Source of the DNA: Rhodospirillaceae bacterium
Lineage (GTDB): Bacteria > Pseudomonadota > Alphaproteobacteria > Dongiales > Dongiaceae
Length of the DNA: 64,000 bases
Assembly: GCA_016712715.1 (NCBI GenBank)
Contig: JADJQM010000003.1
Coordinates: 930,001 to 994,000, forward strand
Direction: 5' to 3'
This document shows, piece by piece, positions 48,354 to 57,048 of the stretch. The notes below the pieces were generated by a model that saw only the letters and a program-made list of their open reading frames with translations, had not been told where the DNA came from and ran no database searches. The position numbers and the translations under genes are program-made. The first letter of the stretch is position 1. The number at the start of each line of letters is the position of its first letter.

Positions 48354-50438
48354 TCAGGGAACAAAGTCTGCCGCGTCGATAACGTTTTCTTGCGTATTTC
48401 TCACTACCGCCAAGAACTCACCATTATAGATGAGCACTGTATCGAGGCCATTCTGTTGCTTTTGAAGGTTGTTGATGTTGAAGCCGGCAATCTGGAAAAC
48501 ATCAACATTATTCTCAAAATCCTGAATAATGTCGGCTTGGTCTATGGCATTGCCACCATCTCCGGCGGCGAACACAAATGTATCAGAGCCAGCCCCCCCG
48601 CTCAGCACATCAGCGCCCGTCCCTCCGGTAATGATATCTAGGCCTTCCTGACCAGAGATATTGTCGGCGCCGGCACCGCCATTTAGCTTGTCATCACCAA
48701 GCATGCCGATAAAGGTATCGACCCCATCGCCGCCATTTAACGTATCGTTCCCGTTGTCACCCTCTAAAAAATCATCCCCGATTCCGCCAGTGATGATGTC
48801 GTCACCCATTCCGCCAACTAGAGTGTCGTCCCCGATTCCGCCAAAAAGCTCATCATTCCCGTTCTGACCGAACAAACGATCATTGCCGATCTCGCCGTAG
48901 AGTTTATCGTCGTCGTCTCCGCCCTGCAGCTCGTCGTCGCCACCTTCACCGTACATAATGTCGTTGCCACTATCTCCAAACACCGAGACGTTGTTGAGGG
49001 GGCCATCATGTCCAGCACCGGCGTAGATCGTATCATCGCCTTTTCCACCACTGATGTAGTCACCGCCCTGGCCGCCATAGATTTCATCGTTACCGTCATC
49101 ACCGAACAGAAAATCTTTGCCGCCATTCCCATTTAGAATATCATCGCCTACGTCACCGTGAATATCGTCACCGTCGGCGCCGCCACTGATATCATCCGAT
49201 TCCGTACCACCTTTTATCTTATCAACACCCGCGCCTCCGTTTATCTTGTCCTTGCCGGCGCCTCCCTCGAGGGTGTCAGCGCCAGTGCCGCCATCCAATT
49301 GGTCGTCGCCACCTTCGCCATTAATGGTATCCGCGCCGGTGTTGCCATGGAGAATGTCGGCACCGAGGCCGCCGTTTATTTTGTCATTGCCGGCACTGCC
49401 TTCGATCGTGTCATTGCCGGCATCGCCCAGGAGGGTGTCGTCGCCGTCCTCGCCAAAAATGGAGTCGTCGTCATCGCCTCCATTGATAATGTCAGCGTCG
49501 CCGCCGCCAAAGAGGAAATCCTTACCATCACCACCCAGCAACGTATCGGCGCCACCCATGCCCATCAGGGAGTCGCTGCCTTCGCCGCCGTCGAGCGTGT
49601 CAGCACCATCGCCGCTCTGGATCACGTCATCGCCCGCATCGCCGAAAATCTTGTCGTCGAATCCACCGCTGACGATGAAATCATTGCCGCCATTGCCGTG
49701 GAAATCGTGGAGCGGATCATAGCCGGCCTGCGCAGCGATGGCCACATTGAGGGGCAAGGTCACCACGTCGTCGCCTTCGAGCGCGTCATACTGCGTGCCG
49801 TCGAGATAGGTTCTGGCGAAGACATTGGCAAAGTTCACATTGTCGTTGTCCGGCGTGAACAGTGGCGGCAGGCTGGCCGCCTGTATGTTGTCGAGCTCGT
49901 CCACGAATTTGCGCGCATTGCCGCCGGTGCCGAAGCCACCATATTGCAGCGAAGTGGGATCAAGGCCGCCGACCGACTGAAAGCCACCGAGCCCGGCGCT
50001 GGGGTCGAAGCGTTCGAAGCGGGCACCCTCATCGAGGTCGAGATCGAAGAAGTACTTCAGCGCCGGCACTTCTTCGCCGGTCTGCGACCACAACACCTTG
50101 GTGATCTCGAGATTGACATTGGCGACGTTCAGCACGGCCCCGTCGGCAAAACGCACGACCAGGGCGTTGTTGGCGCCGAAGATGGTGACGTCGTCACGGT
50201 CGAACTCGAAGACAACGACGTTTGCTGCCACCGCCGAGACGGACACGGTTTCGCCGGCGTTGGGGGCATCCAGATTGATAGCCCGGGCGCCTGGTCGCAA
50301 CGCGACCGGCATCGGCACCAGATCGGCACCCATGGCGTCCGGGACCGACGGCACGCGGGGGGTGGTTTCGGAAATCAGCAGCCAGGCATTCGGGCTGTCG
50401 CCAGCCAGGATCGGATTCTGCATCTGCATCTGCATCAT
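48354..50438 (-). CDS. RTX (hemolysin-type calcium-binding) secreted protein
   Basis: A 694-residue type I secretion substrate. The start at 50438 (MMQMQMQNPILAGDSPNAWL) has GGGAG upstream. The N-terminal module (NAGETVSVSAVAANVV, VVRFADGAVLNVANV, FDPSAGLGGFQSVGGLDP) is shared with the VWA protein. From about residue 250 to 620 there are more than 20 GGxGxDxUx nonapeptides (GDGADTLDGGEGSDSLMG). The C-terminus ends in the usual secretion region (ADIIQDFENNVDVFQIAGF). It binds calcium outside the cell, then folds, possibly as a surface-layer or adhesion protein. No type I ABC transporter is in the window. The 303-base gap upstream (50439-50741) shows no gene. Confidence 0.92.
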   Translation of the reverse strand: MMQMQMQNPILAGDSPNAWLLISETTPRVPSVPDAMGADLVPMPVALRPGARAINLDAPNAGETVSVSAVAANVVVFEFDRDDVTIFGANNALVVRFADGAVLNVANVNLEITKVLWSQTGEEVPALKYFFDLDLDEGARFERFDPSAGLGGFQSVGGLDPTSLQYGGFGTGGNARKFVDELDNIQAASLPPLFTPDNDNVNFANVFARTYLDGTQYDALEGDDVVTLPLNVAIAAQAGYDPLHDFHGNGGNDFIVSGGFDDKIFGDAGDDVIQSGDGADTLDGGEGSDSLMGMGGADTLLGGDGKDFLFGGGDADIINGGDDDDSIFGEDGDDTLLGDAGNDTIEGSAGNDKINGGLGADILHGNTGADTINGEGGDDQLDGGTGADTLEGGAGKDKINGGAGVDKIKGGTESDDISGGADGDDIHGDVGDDILNGNGGKDFLFGDDGNDEIYGGQGGDYISGGKGDDTIYAGAGHDGPLNNVSVFGDSGNDIMYGEGGDDELQGGDDDDKLYGEIGNDRLFGQNGNDELFGGIGDDTLVGGMGDDIITGGIGDDFLEGDNGNDTLNGGDGVDTFIGMLGDDKLNGGAGADNISGQEGLDIITGGTGADVLSGGAGSDTFVFAAGDGGNAIDQADIIQDFENNVDVFQIAGFNINNLQKQQNGLDTVLIYNGEFLAVVRNTQENVIDAADFVP

Positions 50439-50741
50439 GACAACATCTCCCAAAGGGGCCATTGAGGCTGCTGGCAGCGGCATATCGAGAGGCCGCACGT
50501 CGCCAAAGAGCCGGTTCGGGAGCATTGACGCTTCAGCACGCCATTCGGTTTCAAGAAGGCGCGGCCCAGCTGATGAGCAAAGGAGCCAGGATGATAGTGG
50601 CGGCACCCGGGGACACGAGTGCCGCCACGCCAGCGGTAAGGCCTCAGGGAGGGGTAGGGTACCTTACGCGCGGCAAGAATTTTGCTGCCCCGCTAAGCCA
50701 GCTTTGCGAGCCGACCGCGGTGGCCGGGTCCCGTCACGGTT

Positions 50742-51452
50742 CTAATGACTGGATCTGCCAGGAACTGGTTCGCTCGGCATGGCGCGCTTCCGGCCGGGAT
50801 ATCGCAGCACCATCGCGGCGCGAGTGCCGGCCAGGCCGGCCTTTTCAGCCAAACCGGTGGGGCAGTCGGCAGAATGTTGTCGGATATGGTTGAACAATTC
50901 TGCAAGGCCCAGCGCCATTTCATTGGCAGCCAGCGGATCGCGCACAGATCCGGTCCAGACGACTGCGTTTACCGCGCCTTGGCCGTACATCCAGCTGGAA
51001 GGCGTCCATTCGGCGGCGATCAGGACCAGTTGGCCGGTCCCGCCATTGCCCTCGTAATAGGGCCGCAATCCCCAGGATTGCAGCGCCTGTTGCGCAGCCA
51101 GGGCGCATGGAACCAGAAACCGGTCGACACCGCCGCCCTGATGGATGACGCCGGTCGTGCTTTCCGGCCAGAGCGCCTGTACCTGTGCCTGTGACCCAGT
51201 CGTCGCCGCCCGGCAGCATCGGATGATCGACATGGCCGAATCGGCATCGGCGCGGGCCTGAACCGGATCGTTGCATTCGCCCCAGGCGACCGGCTTGGCT
51301 GGCACCAAGGGCAGCGCATCTTCAGTCCGCAAGGGCTCGCCGAATACGATCCAGTTCGCGAGGTTGTGGCGCGCCACGACCGTCGTTTTCAAGGGCGGAA
51401 ACGAGAGCTCGAAGCAGTCATAGTCGTCGGCTGTCCTCCGATCCCAGTTCAT
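50742..51452 (-). CDS. hypothetical protein, RTX-linked
   Basis: A 236-residue protein of unknown function (MNWDRRTADDYDCFELSFPP). It has several Cys and Trp and the stretch WGECNDPVQARADADSAM; there is no signal peptide, membrane segment or known motif. It follows the next gene upstream by nine bases, so three genes (52416 to 50742) probably form one leftward transcript ending before the RTX gene. Confidence 0.6.
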   Translation of the reverse strand: MNWDRRTADDYDCFELSFPPLKTTVVARHNLANWIVFGEPLRTEDALPLVPAKPVAWGECNDPVQARADADSAMSIIRCCRAATTGSQAQVQALWPESTTGVIHQGGGVDRFLVPCALAAQQALQSWGLRPYYEGNGGTGQLVLIAAEWTPSSWMYGQGAVNAVVWTGSVRDPLAANEMALGLAELFNHIRQHSADCPTGLAEKAGLAGTRAAMVLRYPGRKRAMPSEPVPGRSSH

Positions 51453-51461
51453 GGTGTTCCA

Positions 51462-51908
51462 CTATGTGACAGGGTTTTCGAGCGGCGAAGCGCCGGTGCG
51501 ATAAAAATCCAGTACAGCAAGGGCAATCTTCTTCCATGACTTGTCCTTGGTCATGCTCGGGCGCAACGGAATCCGCCGGCGACGCGCTACCCGCAACATA
51601 TCGATCAGGATATTTGTGTGGAGGCCCGTCACGCCGGCCGCGCGGCACAGCAGGCGTATTTCGACACATTGAAAGTTCGCCACCTTGAAGGCGACCAGCT
51701 CGCGCGGCACCCCGGTCCGGGCAGCAAGCATTCGTGTCAGGCCATCGACATTGCCGCGGCTCAGCGCCAGGACCAGCAGACCGTCGCTGAATCCTTTATC
51801 CTCGTTGTGGAGTTGGCGCCACGCGGCGCTGCTGCTCTCCTGCCCATCGAGCAAGTCCAACTGCCGATCCGCAAAAGCAAGCCGCATGGCTTCCTTGACG
51901 ACTTCCAT
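51462..51908 (-). CDS. hypothetical protein, possibly DUF2336-like
   Basis: A 148-residue soluble helical protein. The start at 51908 (MEVVKEAMRLAFADRQLDLL) follows a GGGGTGGGG stretch. GLLVLALSRGNVDGLTRMLA and RTGVPRELV resemble repeats of DUF2336-type alphaproteobacterial proteins, but the match is by eye only. It is the middle gene of a three-gene transcript; the gap to the gene before is 16 bases. Confidence 0.55.
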   Translation of the reverse strand: MEVVKEAMRLAFADRQLDLLDGQESSSAAWRQLHNEDKGFSDGLLVLALSRGNVDGLTRMLAARTGVPRELVAFKVANFQCVEIRLLCRAAGVTGLHTNILIDMLRVARRRRIPLRPSMTKDKSWKKIALAVLDFYRTGASPLENPVT

Positions 51909-51924
51909 CCCCACCCCCAACCAG

Positions 51925-52416
51925 CTACTCGGCGGCGAGGCGCCGATAAGCCGCCGCTTCAGCCGCGCGGCTACTATCCATGTCGAGCTGCACGGCCTGC
52001 GCGAGAGCCCAGGCGACATCCGACACCGGAAAGTCGAGTTCCGTCGAGAGCGCGTGAAAGAAGGCCTCAAAGGCCGACATCGGGACGCCGCAATAGGACG
52101 TGATCTTCGCCGTGAAGATGACCTCCGGTCCAGCCTCGGTGAGATCAAGGATAATGCGACCACCGCGGATCCGGGCGAAATCAATCACGATGCGATCATC
52201 GATCATGCGGATCGTCGCGTCTTCGAGCGAGACCTTGAGTGCGATGGTTGAGTCATGCCGCAGAGAGATGACAAAGGATTCATGGTGCTGCGGCAACCCA
52301 AGGACATGCGCTCGAACCGACCCGACACCCTGGCGGCCCGTGGCCGTGTTGCCTGGCAAGCCTTCCTGCCGATCGACAACCGTGTTGCGCCGCACATTTT
52401 CAAGCGAGATTGTCAT
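51925..52416 (-). CDS. hypothetical protein, first gene of a three-gene unit
   Basis: A 163-residue soluble protein of unknown function. The start at 52416 (MTISLENVRRNTVVDRQEGL) is chosen because the frame upstream has no similarity to anything and runs through a hairpin. The middle part is beta-rich (SLEDATIRMIDDRIVIDFAR, GGRIILDLTEAGPEVIFTA) and the end helical (AEAAAYRRLAAE). No motif was recognised. Confidence 0.55.
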   Translation of the reverse strand: MTISLENVRRNTVVDRQEGLPGNTATGRQGVGSVRAHVLGLPQHHESFVISLRHDSTIALKVSLEDATIRMIDDRIVIDFARIRGGRIILDLTEAGPEVIFTAKITSYCGVPMSAFEAFFHALSTELDFPVSDVAWALAQAVQLDMDSSRAAEAAAYRRLAAE

Positions 52417-52555
52417 TTCGTGGCTCTCTCTATTTGAGACGTTGGCATCCGCGACAGAAGCGCATTTCGCTGGAAGTAGAGCGCTTCCACACGACTTACG
52501 GAAGCTACGACGCCAATGCTGGGGACGTGGTTGCAAGAAGTCGGCATTGAAACAG

Positions 52556-52585
52556 GAAAGAGAGAGGCCGTGGCCTCTCTCTTTC
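52556..52585 (-). terminator. hairpin after a small exported-protein gene
   Basis: A perfect 14-bp stem, GAAAGAGAGAGGCC / GGCCTCTCTCTTTC, with a two-base GT between, 41 bases past the stop of the gene at 52626-52925 read leftward. It also insulates the three-gene unit that starts at 52416. The U tract is weak. Confidence 0.6.
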
Positions 52586-52625
52586 TGCATAGCCTTTTTC
52601 ATGGGGTAGTCAGGTAGCGGTAGGC

Positions 52626-52925
52626 TCAACCCTGGTTCGGGCCCTTCTTGTCCTTGGGCCCATTGTTGTTGAAGCCGCCACCGCCGCCGTTATTGTTCGG
52701 GTTGCCCCCGGCCGGGTTGCCGCCAGCGGGAGTTCCGTCCGCATTGTTGACGCCGCCGCCGCCATTGCTCTGCACATCTGCATCCACACCGCAGCTGCGG
52801 ATCTTGATATCCAGTTTGCCGGCGTTCGAGGCGCAGAAGCTCTGCTTGTTTCCGGCTGCATTGGCGCCCTGGCTCGCCGCAAGGAGGATACCAAGGACGA
52901 CAAGTCCACACATGGATTTCGTCAT
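52626..52925 (-). CDS. small exported Gly/Asn-rich protein with a Cys pair
   Basis: A 99-residue exported protein. The ATG at 52925 has AGGAG about eight bases upstream. The signal peptide MTKSMCGLVVLGILLAASQG ends near ANA. The mature part begins AGNKQSFCASNAGKLDIKIR, then SC, so its two cysteines are 14 apart. The rest is Gly/Asn-rich (GGNPAGGNPNNNGGGGGFNN, then NGPKDKKGPNQG). It has its own terminator on each side and so is a single-gene transcript. Function unknown. Confidence 0.7.
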   Translation of the reverse strand: MTKSMCGLVVLGILLAASQGANAAGNKQSFCASNAGKLDIKIRSCGVDADVQSNGGGGVNNADGTPAGGNPAGGNPNNNGGGGGFNNNGPKDKKGPNQG

Positions 52926-53108
52926 TACTCGTGACTCCTTTGTTGACCTGTGATGGCGACAGGCATGAATTGCATGCCGCCTGTTGTGATGAGTGAGGCG
53001 CACGGTCGACGCGTCAGGTTGCAAGGAATTGCGGGGATTTTCTCCGACACCAATGTGGCCGGGCGGAGGCACCCAGGTGGCAGGCCCCAATCAGCGTTCT
53101 GCAAAGAA

Positions 53109-53142
53109 AATGGCCGACAGCATGGTGGCTGTCGGCCATTTC
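53109..53142 (-). terminator. rho-independent terminator
   Basis: A 14-bp perfect stem, AAATGGCCGACAGC / GCTGTCGGCCATTT, loop ATGGTG. Read leftward it is followed by TTTTCTTT, and it lies about 65 bases after the stop of the gene at 53206-53514. Confidence 0.75.
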
Positions 53143-53205
53143 CTGGCAATCGCCAGCGCGGATCCTGCAGGGAACCTCAGGATCCGGTAGCGGCCGCTCA
53201 ATCAG

Positions 53206-53514
53206 TCAGCCCGGCTGTGGGCCACCACCGCCGCCCGGATTGTCGCCACCTTGCGGGCCGTCAAGCTTCCCGTCATGCGCGCCGGGAAACTTACCGCCAT
53301 GACCGCCCGGAAAATCTTGAGGCTGTCCGGCGCCATTCTGCTGGCCACCGAAATGAAAGGTGCGACGGGGTAACGGATTGTAGCAAGTCTCCCCGAGCAC
53401 GGCTTTCTGTTCCTTGAAGCAGAGACCACGGTCTGCGGCAACTGCCTGAGACACGGTGCCGATGGCCGGCATCGCGGTAAACAAAATCATTGCGGCAAGT
53501 GTCCTGCGCAACAT
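53206..53514 (-). CDS. small exported Gly-rich protein with a Cys pair
   Basis: A 102-residue exported protein. The ATG at 53514 has AGGAGG about eight bases upstream. The signal peptide is MLRRTLAAMILFTAMPAIGT, then VSQAVA. The mature part reads ADRGLCFKEQKAVLGETCYN, giving two cysteines 12 apart, followed by a His/Gly-rich tail ending GGDNPGGGGGPQPG. A nine-bp inverted repeat (CGATGCTGG / CCAGCATCG) lies about 25-45 bases upstream of the start, in the likely untranslated leader. The gene is adjacent to the S8 protease and is read in the same direction. Confidence 0.65.
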   Translation of the reverse strand: MLRRTLAAMILFTAMPAIGTVSQAVAADRGLCFKEQKAVLGETCYNPLPRRTFHFGGQQNGAGQPQDFPGGHGGKFPGAHDGKLDGPQGGDNPGGGGGPQPG

Positions 53515-53763
53515 GATGGAACCCTCCTCTAATAGTCGATGCTGGTGATTCCCAGCATCGAAAGGCAAAAGCGACTTGCCCAGGAAGACGTCACCATGGG
53601 TGATTAAGTTGCAGGACTTTTGTGATCACCGTCACGATCGTGCGACACACTTTCGTGAAGTAAAACATTCGTTCGGGCCAGCGCTCCGGCGAACAGACAG
53701 CAGCGCGCTACCGCAGCCACAGAGTGGCGACGGCGCGCGCGGCGTCGGCGCGACTTTGGTCGG

Positions 53764-55224
53764 TCAAGGCGCCTGGAAGGCCTCGTATGCTGCGAGGTCC
53801 TGATCGGACAGGATCATGGCTTCCAGTGCGGAAAGACGCCCTGCGCCAAAGTCAGCGTCGCGTCCCTCCAGCCCCATATCCTTCGCCGAATAGGTCAGGA
53901 TTTTGACGATCGACTCGACGGTGAGATCGGGATGTCTGGAGCGCAGCAGGGCAACCATGCCAGTGACATGGGCCGCAGCAAATGAAGTGCCTGTCGCAAG
54001 GCCGAGCTTTCCCCGCGACGCGGCTGTGAGGATGTCGACGCCGGGAGCGGCCAACATGATGTAGTTGCCACGATTGGCCTGGGCGTAAAGCCGATCGTCT
54101 TGGTCGGTCGCAGTCACCGCGATCACACCATCATTGGCTGCCGGATAGCAGGCCCGTGACAGAGGACCACCATTGCCAGCCGCCGCAACGATGGCCACTT
54201 GTTTCTGCACCGCGGCGGTGATGACGCGACTGACAAGCCCGTCATATGGGCCGCAGAGGCTGATGTTCACGACATCGACATTGCGAAGGATGGCGTCGCT
54301 GAGCGATTTGGCGATATAGAAGCCCGATGCCGTGCCAGAACCGCCTTGGCCGGGTGCAAAGACATCGTACAGGAGCACGCGGGCATCGGGCGCAACGCCG
54401 CGGATCGGCCCGTTGGCGGCAAGAACGCCGGCCATGCGCGTGCCATGATCCTCATAAAGCGCTGCCGCCGCCTCTGCGTCACCGGCGGTGCCTTCCTCAC
54501 CAATGCCAGATTTCGGTCCAGCATCGTCAATTCGCGACAGGGACGCAGCGGTGAATGCCGGATGCTTCTGGTCGACCCACGTATCAATCAAGGCAATTTC
54601 GGCGTCCGTTCCGGTGGACATGTTCTGGGCTAGGCCCAATCCGATCAGCCGGAAGACATATTGGGTGTTCATGTAGGAGTAGCTCTGAGCCTCGACGCCT
54701 GAATCCTGCGGCAGAAAGGTCGTATCCAACTGGGCACTCTGAACGTCACGATCCTTCGCCAGGGCCGAGATCGCCTGATAGGCGGCAAGATTGTGCGCGA
54801 CGGAAGTTGTCGCAGCCAGCATTATAAGTGCGTCTGTATCTGGCGCCTGGAAGCTGTCGAGCGGCACAAAGCCGTATTGCTGTGCCAAGGCCCTCGCATT
54901 GGCTGGTTGCACCCCAGGTCGGAACTCGATTCGGATGCGCGAGGCATTCACGAGAAACAGAGGCAAACCCAAAGTCTCGGCTTCGGCGGCCGATTGGCTG
55001 TCCGTCGTTCTTTCAAAATATTCGGGATCGTGCTGATCAGCGTGCTTAAGCTGGAATCCGCCGCCTCCGCCCGGGCCGCCGGCTTGGGCATGTGCCAATT
55101 GGCTCATCCCTACCGACAGAGCAGCACAGAGGATCGACGCGATCGCAATATTGCTGAAGCTGAAGAGAAATGGGCCTTTCAAACTGTGCCGAAGCCGCTG
55201 CGATACTTTTGAGAAAACTTGCAT
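53764..55224 (-). CDS. exported S8 (subtilisin-like) serine protease
   Basis: A 486-residue exported protease. The signal region is SNIAIASILCAALSVGMSQL ending AHAQA, then a GGPGGGGGF linker. A propeptide-like domain (about residues 90-165: RIRIEFRPGVQPANARALAQ, then QYGFVPLDSFQA) precedes the catalytic domain. The triad is intact: Asp in EIALIDTWVDQKHP, His in EDHGTRMAGVLAANG, Ser in LATGTSFAAAHVTGMVALL; the oxyanion Asn is in VAAAGNGG. Start 55224 with AGGA upstream. It is divergent from an ECF sigma/anti-sigma pair across 446 bases, an arrangement that suggests linked regulation. Confidence 0.92.
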   Translation of the reverse strand: MQVFSKVSQRLRHSLKGPFLFSFSNIAIASILCAALSVGMSQLAHAQAGGPGGGGGFQLKHADQHDPEYFERTTDSQSAAEAETLGLPLFLVNASRIRIEFRPGVQPANARALAQQYGFVPLDSFQAPDTDALIMLAATTSVAHNLAAYQAISALAKDRDVQSAQLDTTFLPQDSGVEAQSYSYMNTQYVFRLIGLGLAQNMSTGTDAEIALIDTWVDQKHPAFTAASLSRIDDAGPKSGIGEEGTAGDAEAAAALYEDHGTRMAGVLAANGPIRGVAPDARVLLYDVFAPGQGGSGTASGFYIAKSLSDAILRNVDVVNISLCGPYDGLVSRVITAAVQKQVAIVAAAGNGGPLSRACYPAANDGVIAVTATDQDDRLYAQANRGNYIMLAAPGVDILTAASRGKLGLATGTSFAAAHVTGMVALLRSRHPDLTVESIVKILTYSAKDMGLEGRDADFGAGRLSALEAMILSDQDLAAYEAFQAP

Positions 55225-55293
55225 AACTCGGTCCTGAAGTTAGGGATTCTAGCTTCCAGTTGGGCGGAATGTACAAAGAATTGGATCGCAAGC

Positions 55294-55319
55294 GGAACGT
55301 AGGCGGTGCATTGGCGTGA
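55294..55319 (+). promoter_or_regulatory. candidate ECF-type promoter
   Basis: GGAAC at 55294-55298, 16 bases, then CGTGA at 55315-55319, which fits the general ECF -35/-10 pattern GGAAC-N16/17-CGT. It points toward the sigma factor gene (start 55671), so it would leave a leader of about 350 bases. It is in the 446-base gap between protease and sigma genes; no gene was supported in the rest of that gap. Confidence 0.35.
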
Positions 55320-55670
55320 CTCTAGCCTTGGCCCTTCCGACAATGCAAACCCAGGCCAGTCTATTTTTCCCATCAAATCTGGTGGCGTCGCCCTGTCCGG
55401 TGCTGGCGGCTCTCATTCAGCAATTCAAAGTCTCCCAAAGATGATTTCCGACCGATACCAGATACCGCGACCAGATAGCTGTACGTTCGACTCCTGGAAT
55501 TGTTTGCCGCTATAGTCGTTCCAATCAAGCCCACGTTCCCTGTTGCTATGACGCTGCAAACGAAGGATTGGTTTCTACTATGCCCAAGGAAGAAGCCGTT
55601 GAGGACATGCCGCCACAGCATTCAGAAACTGCCCGGATTGCAGGCGAGATCGAAGTAGGATTTATTTGCC

Positions 55671-56267
55671 ATGAACAGCCGTGAGGGCGATGGGGCGCTC
55701 CAGGAACCAGCCAGCATGGAGTTGCAGCTGCTGTTGCGCGTCGCGGAACGCGACGAAGCGGCCTTTTCGCTCCTCTATGAGCGAGTCCGAAAGCCGATTT
55801 TCTCCTTTATTTACCGAATGGTTACCAATCAGGCCCTAGCTGAGGATCTGCTTGCTGACGTCCTCTTCCAGGTCTGGGAGAACGCCAGCCAATTCCGCGG
55901 TGAGAGTAAGGCCATGACCTGGCTGTTCACGATCGCCCGGAACCGGGTCATCTCGCATTTGCGAAAGCGGAGCCACGACCAGCTTGACGAAGACAAGATG
56001 GGCGAGGTGGTCGATCCTGCCCCCTCTCCCTCCGCCGTCCTCGGCGATTTGGAGCGGCAGAAGATAATGTTGGGACTAATTGAGCGGCTCAACGTCGAAC
56101 ATCGCGAGGTCCTGCTGCTGGCATATTATCAAGGTATGTCACTGAAGGAGATGAGCGAGGTACTTGACTGTTCGGAAACGACTATCAAGTCCCGCATGTT
56201 CCACGCTCGAACCAAGCTGCGCTGGCACATGGAGCGCCTTGGTATAGCAAAGGATAGCCTGCTATGA
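55671..56267 (+). CDS. ECF RNA polymerase sigma factor
   Basis: A 198-residue ECF sigma factor. Region 2: AFSLLYERVRKPIFSFIYRM, NQALAEDLLADVLFQVWENA, KAMTWLFTIARNRVISHLRK. Region 4: LNVEHREVLLLAYYQGMSLK, EMSEVLDCSETTIKSRMFHA, RTKLRWHME. It is a typical RpoE-like protein with no extension. Its stop overlaps the anti-sigma start by four bases (ATGA). It is divergent from the S8 protease gene. Confidence 0.94.
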   Translation: MNSREGDGALQEPASMELQLLLRVAERDEAAFSLLYERVRKPIFSFIYRMVTNQALAEDLLADVLFQVWENASQFRGESKAMTWLFTIARNRVISHLRKRSHDQLDEDKMGEVVDPAPSPSAVLGDLERQKIMLGLIERLNVEHREVLLLAYYQGMSLKEMSEVLDCSETTIKSRMFHARTKLRWHMERLGIAKDSLL

Positions 56268-56965
56268 CGACGAAACCGCGACCTGACACCGCCGATGAGG
56301 CGACGTTGTTGATGCCCTGGCTGGCAAACAAGACCCTGCCGCCGGACGAGACTGCGCGGCTGACATCGGCACTGGCGCAGCGGCCGGAGCTGGATGACGA
56401 GAATCAGCTAAATCTCACAATCGCGAAATCAGTGAGCAATTGGGCTGACGCCAGCCCGGAGCCAGCCTCGGACATCTTGGGACGCGTAACCAGCCGCATC
56501 CGCCAGTCCAGCCAGGCGACCGCGGGGCTGCAGACGCCAATGCCGTCCGCCCCGGTTCCGTCCGCCATCGACCGGATCCTGTCGCATGTCTCCGCCGAAC
56601 TGCGGCGCTTCTATGCCGGCATCGCACTGGGCACCCTGGCTGGCGCAACCGCAGCCTCTTTGCTGCTGCTGCTGTTCGTCTATGACGGCGCCGGACTGCG
56701 CCAGGACGGCTATCTTCCCGCCAGCGGCCCGGATGCCGCGATTGCCGGCGACTGCCTGCTGCTGGTGACCTTCCCCGCCGATCAGAGCGTCAAGGAAACG
56801 GCTGACGTCCTGCGTGATGTCGGCGCCGAAATCGTCAAGGGTCCCCTGCCCTCCAATCTCTTCGTTTTGCGCCTAAACGCGGCCAACGATGCCGAGTTCA
56901 ATGCCGCCAAGGAGCGCCTCTCGCAGATGCCCGATGCCGTGCAGGTGCTGGGTCCGTACGAGTAG
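56264..56965 (+). CDS. membrane anti-sigma factor with a prodomain-like periplasmic end
   Basis: A 233-residue protein. The cytoplasmic N-terminal domain (DEATLLMPWLANKTLPPDET) has no HxxxCxxC zinc motif. A single membrane segment sits at about 125-147 (ALGTLAGATAASLLLLLFVY). The periplasmic end reads DCLLLVTFPADQSVKETADV, LRDVGAEIVKGPLPSNLFVL, RLNAAN and AAKERLSQMPDAVQVLGPYE. That end resembles the small alpha/beta fold of subtilase propeptides and I9-type inhibitors. The four-base overlap with the sigma gene supports the anti-sigma role. Confidence 0.8.
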   Translation: MTTKPRPDTADEATLLMPWLANKTLPPDETARLTSALAQRPELDDENQLNLTIAKSVSNWADASPEPASDILGRVTSRIRQSSQATAGLQTPMPSAPVPSAIDRILSHVSAELRRFYAGIALGTLAGATAASLLLLLFVYDGAGLRQDGYLPASGPDAAIAGDCLLLVTFPADQSVKETADVLRDVGAEIVKGPLPSNLFVLRLNAANDAEFNAAKERLSQMPDAVQVLGPYE

Positions 56966-57048
56966 GCTTAATCGGCGGTCAGGGCGCGGCAGAGCAGCAC
57001 GTCGTCCTCGCACCGGTCAATCTACGCCTTGGTTCAAGTTGGGCAACA

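Noticed and set aside
49158..50465. A 435-codon open frame on the plus strand
   Set aside because: It is antisense to the RTX repeats; its repeated Val/Ile/Ala pattern simply mirrors the nonapeptide codons.
52493..52512. A possible eighth operator copy (ACGGAAGCTACGAC)
   Set aside because: It matches the core CGGAA-CTAC but differs at the flanks (no YYAG), so it falls below the level of the other seven.
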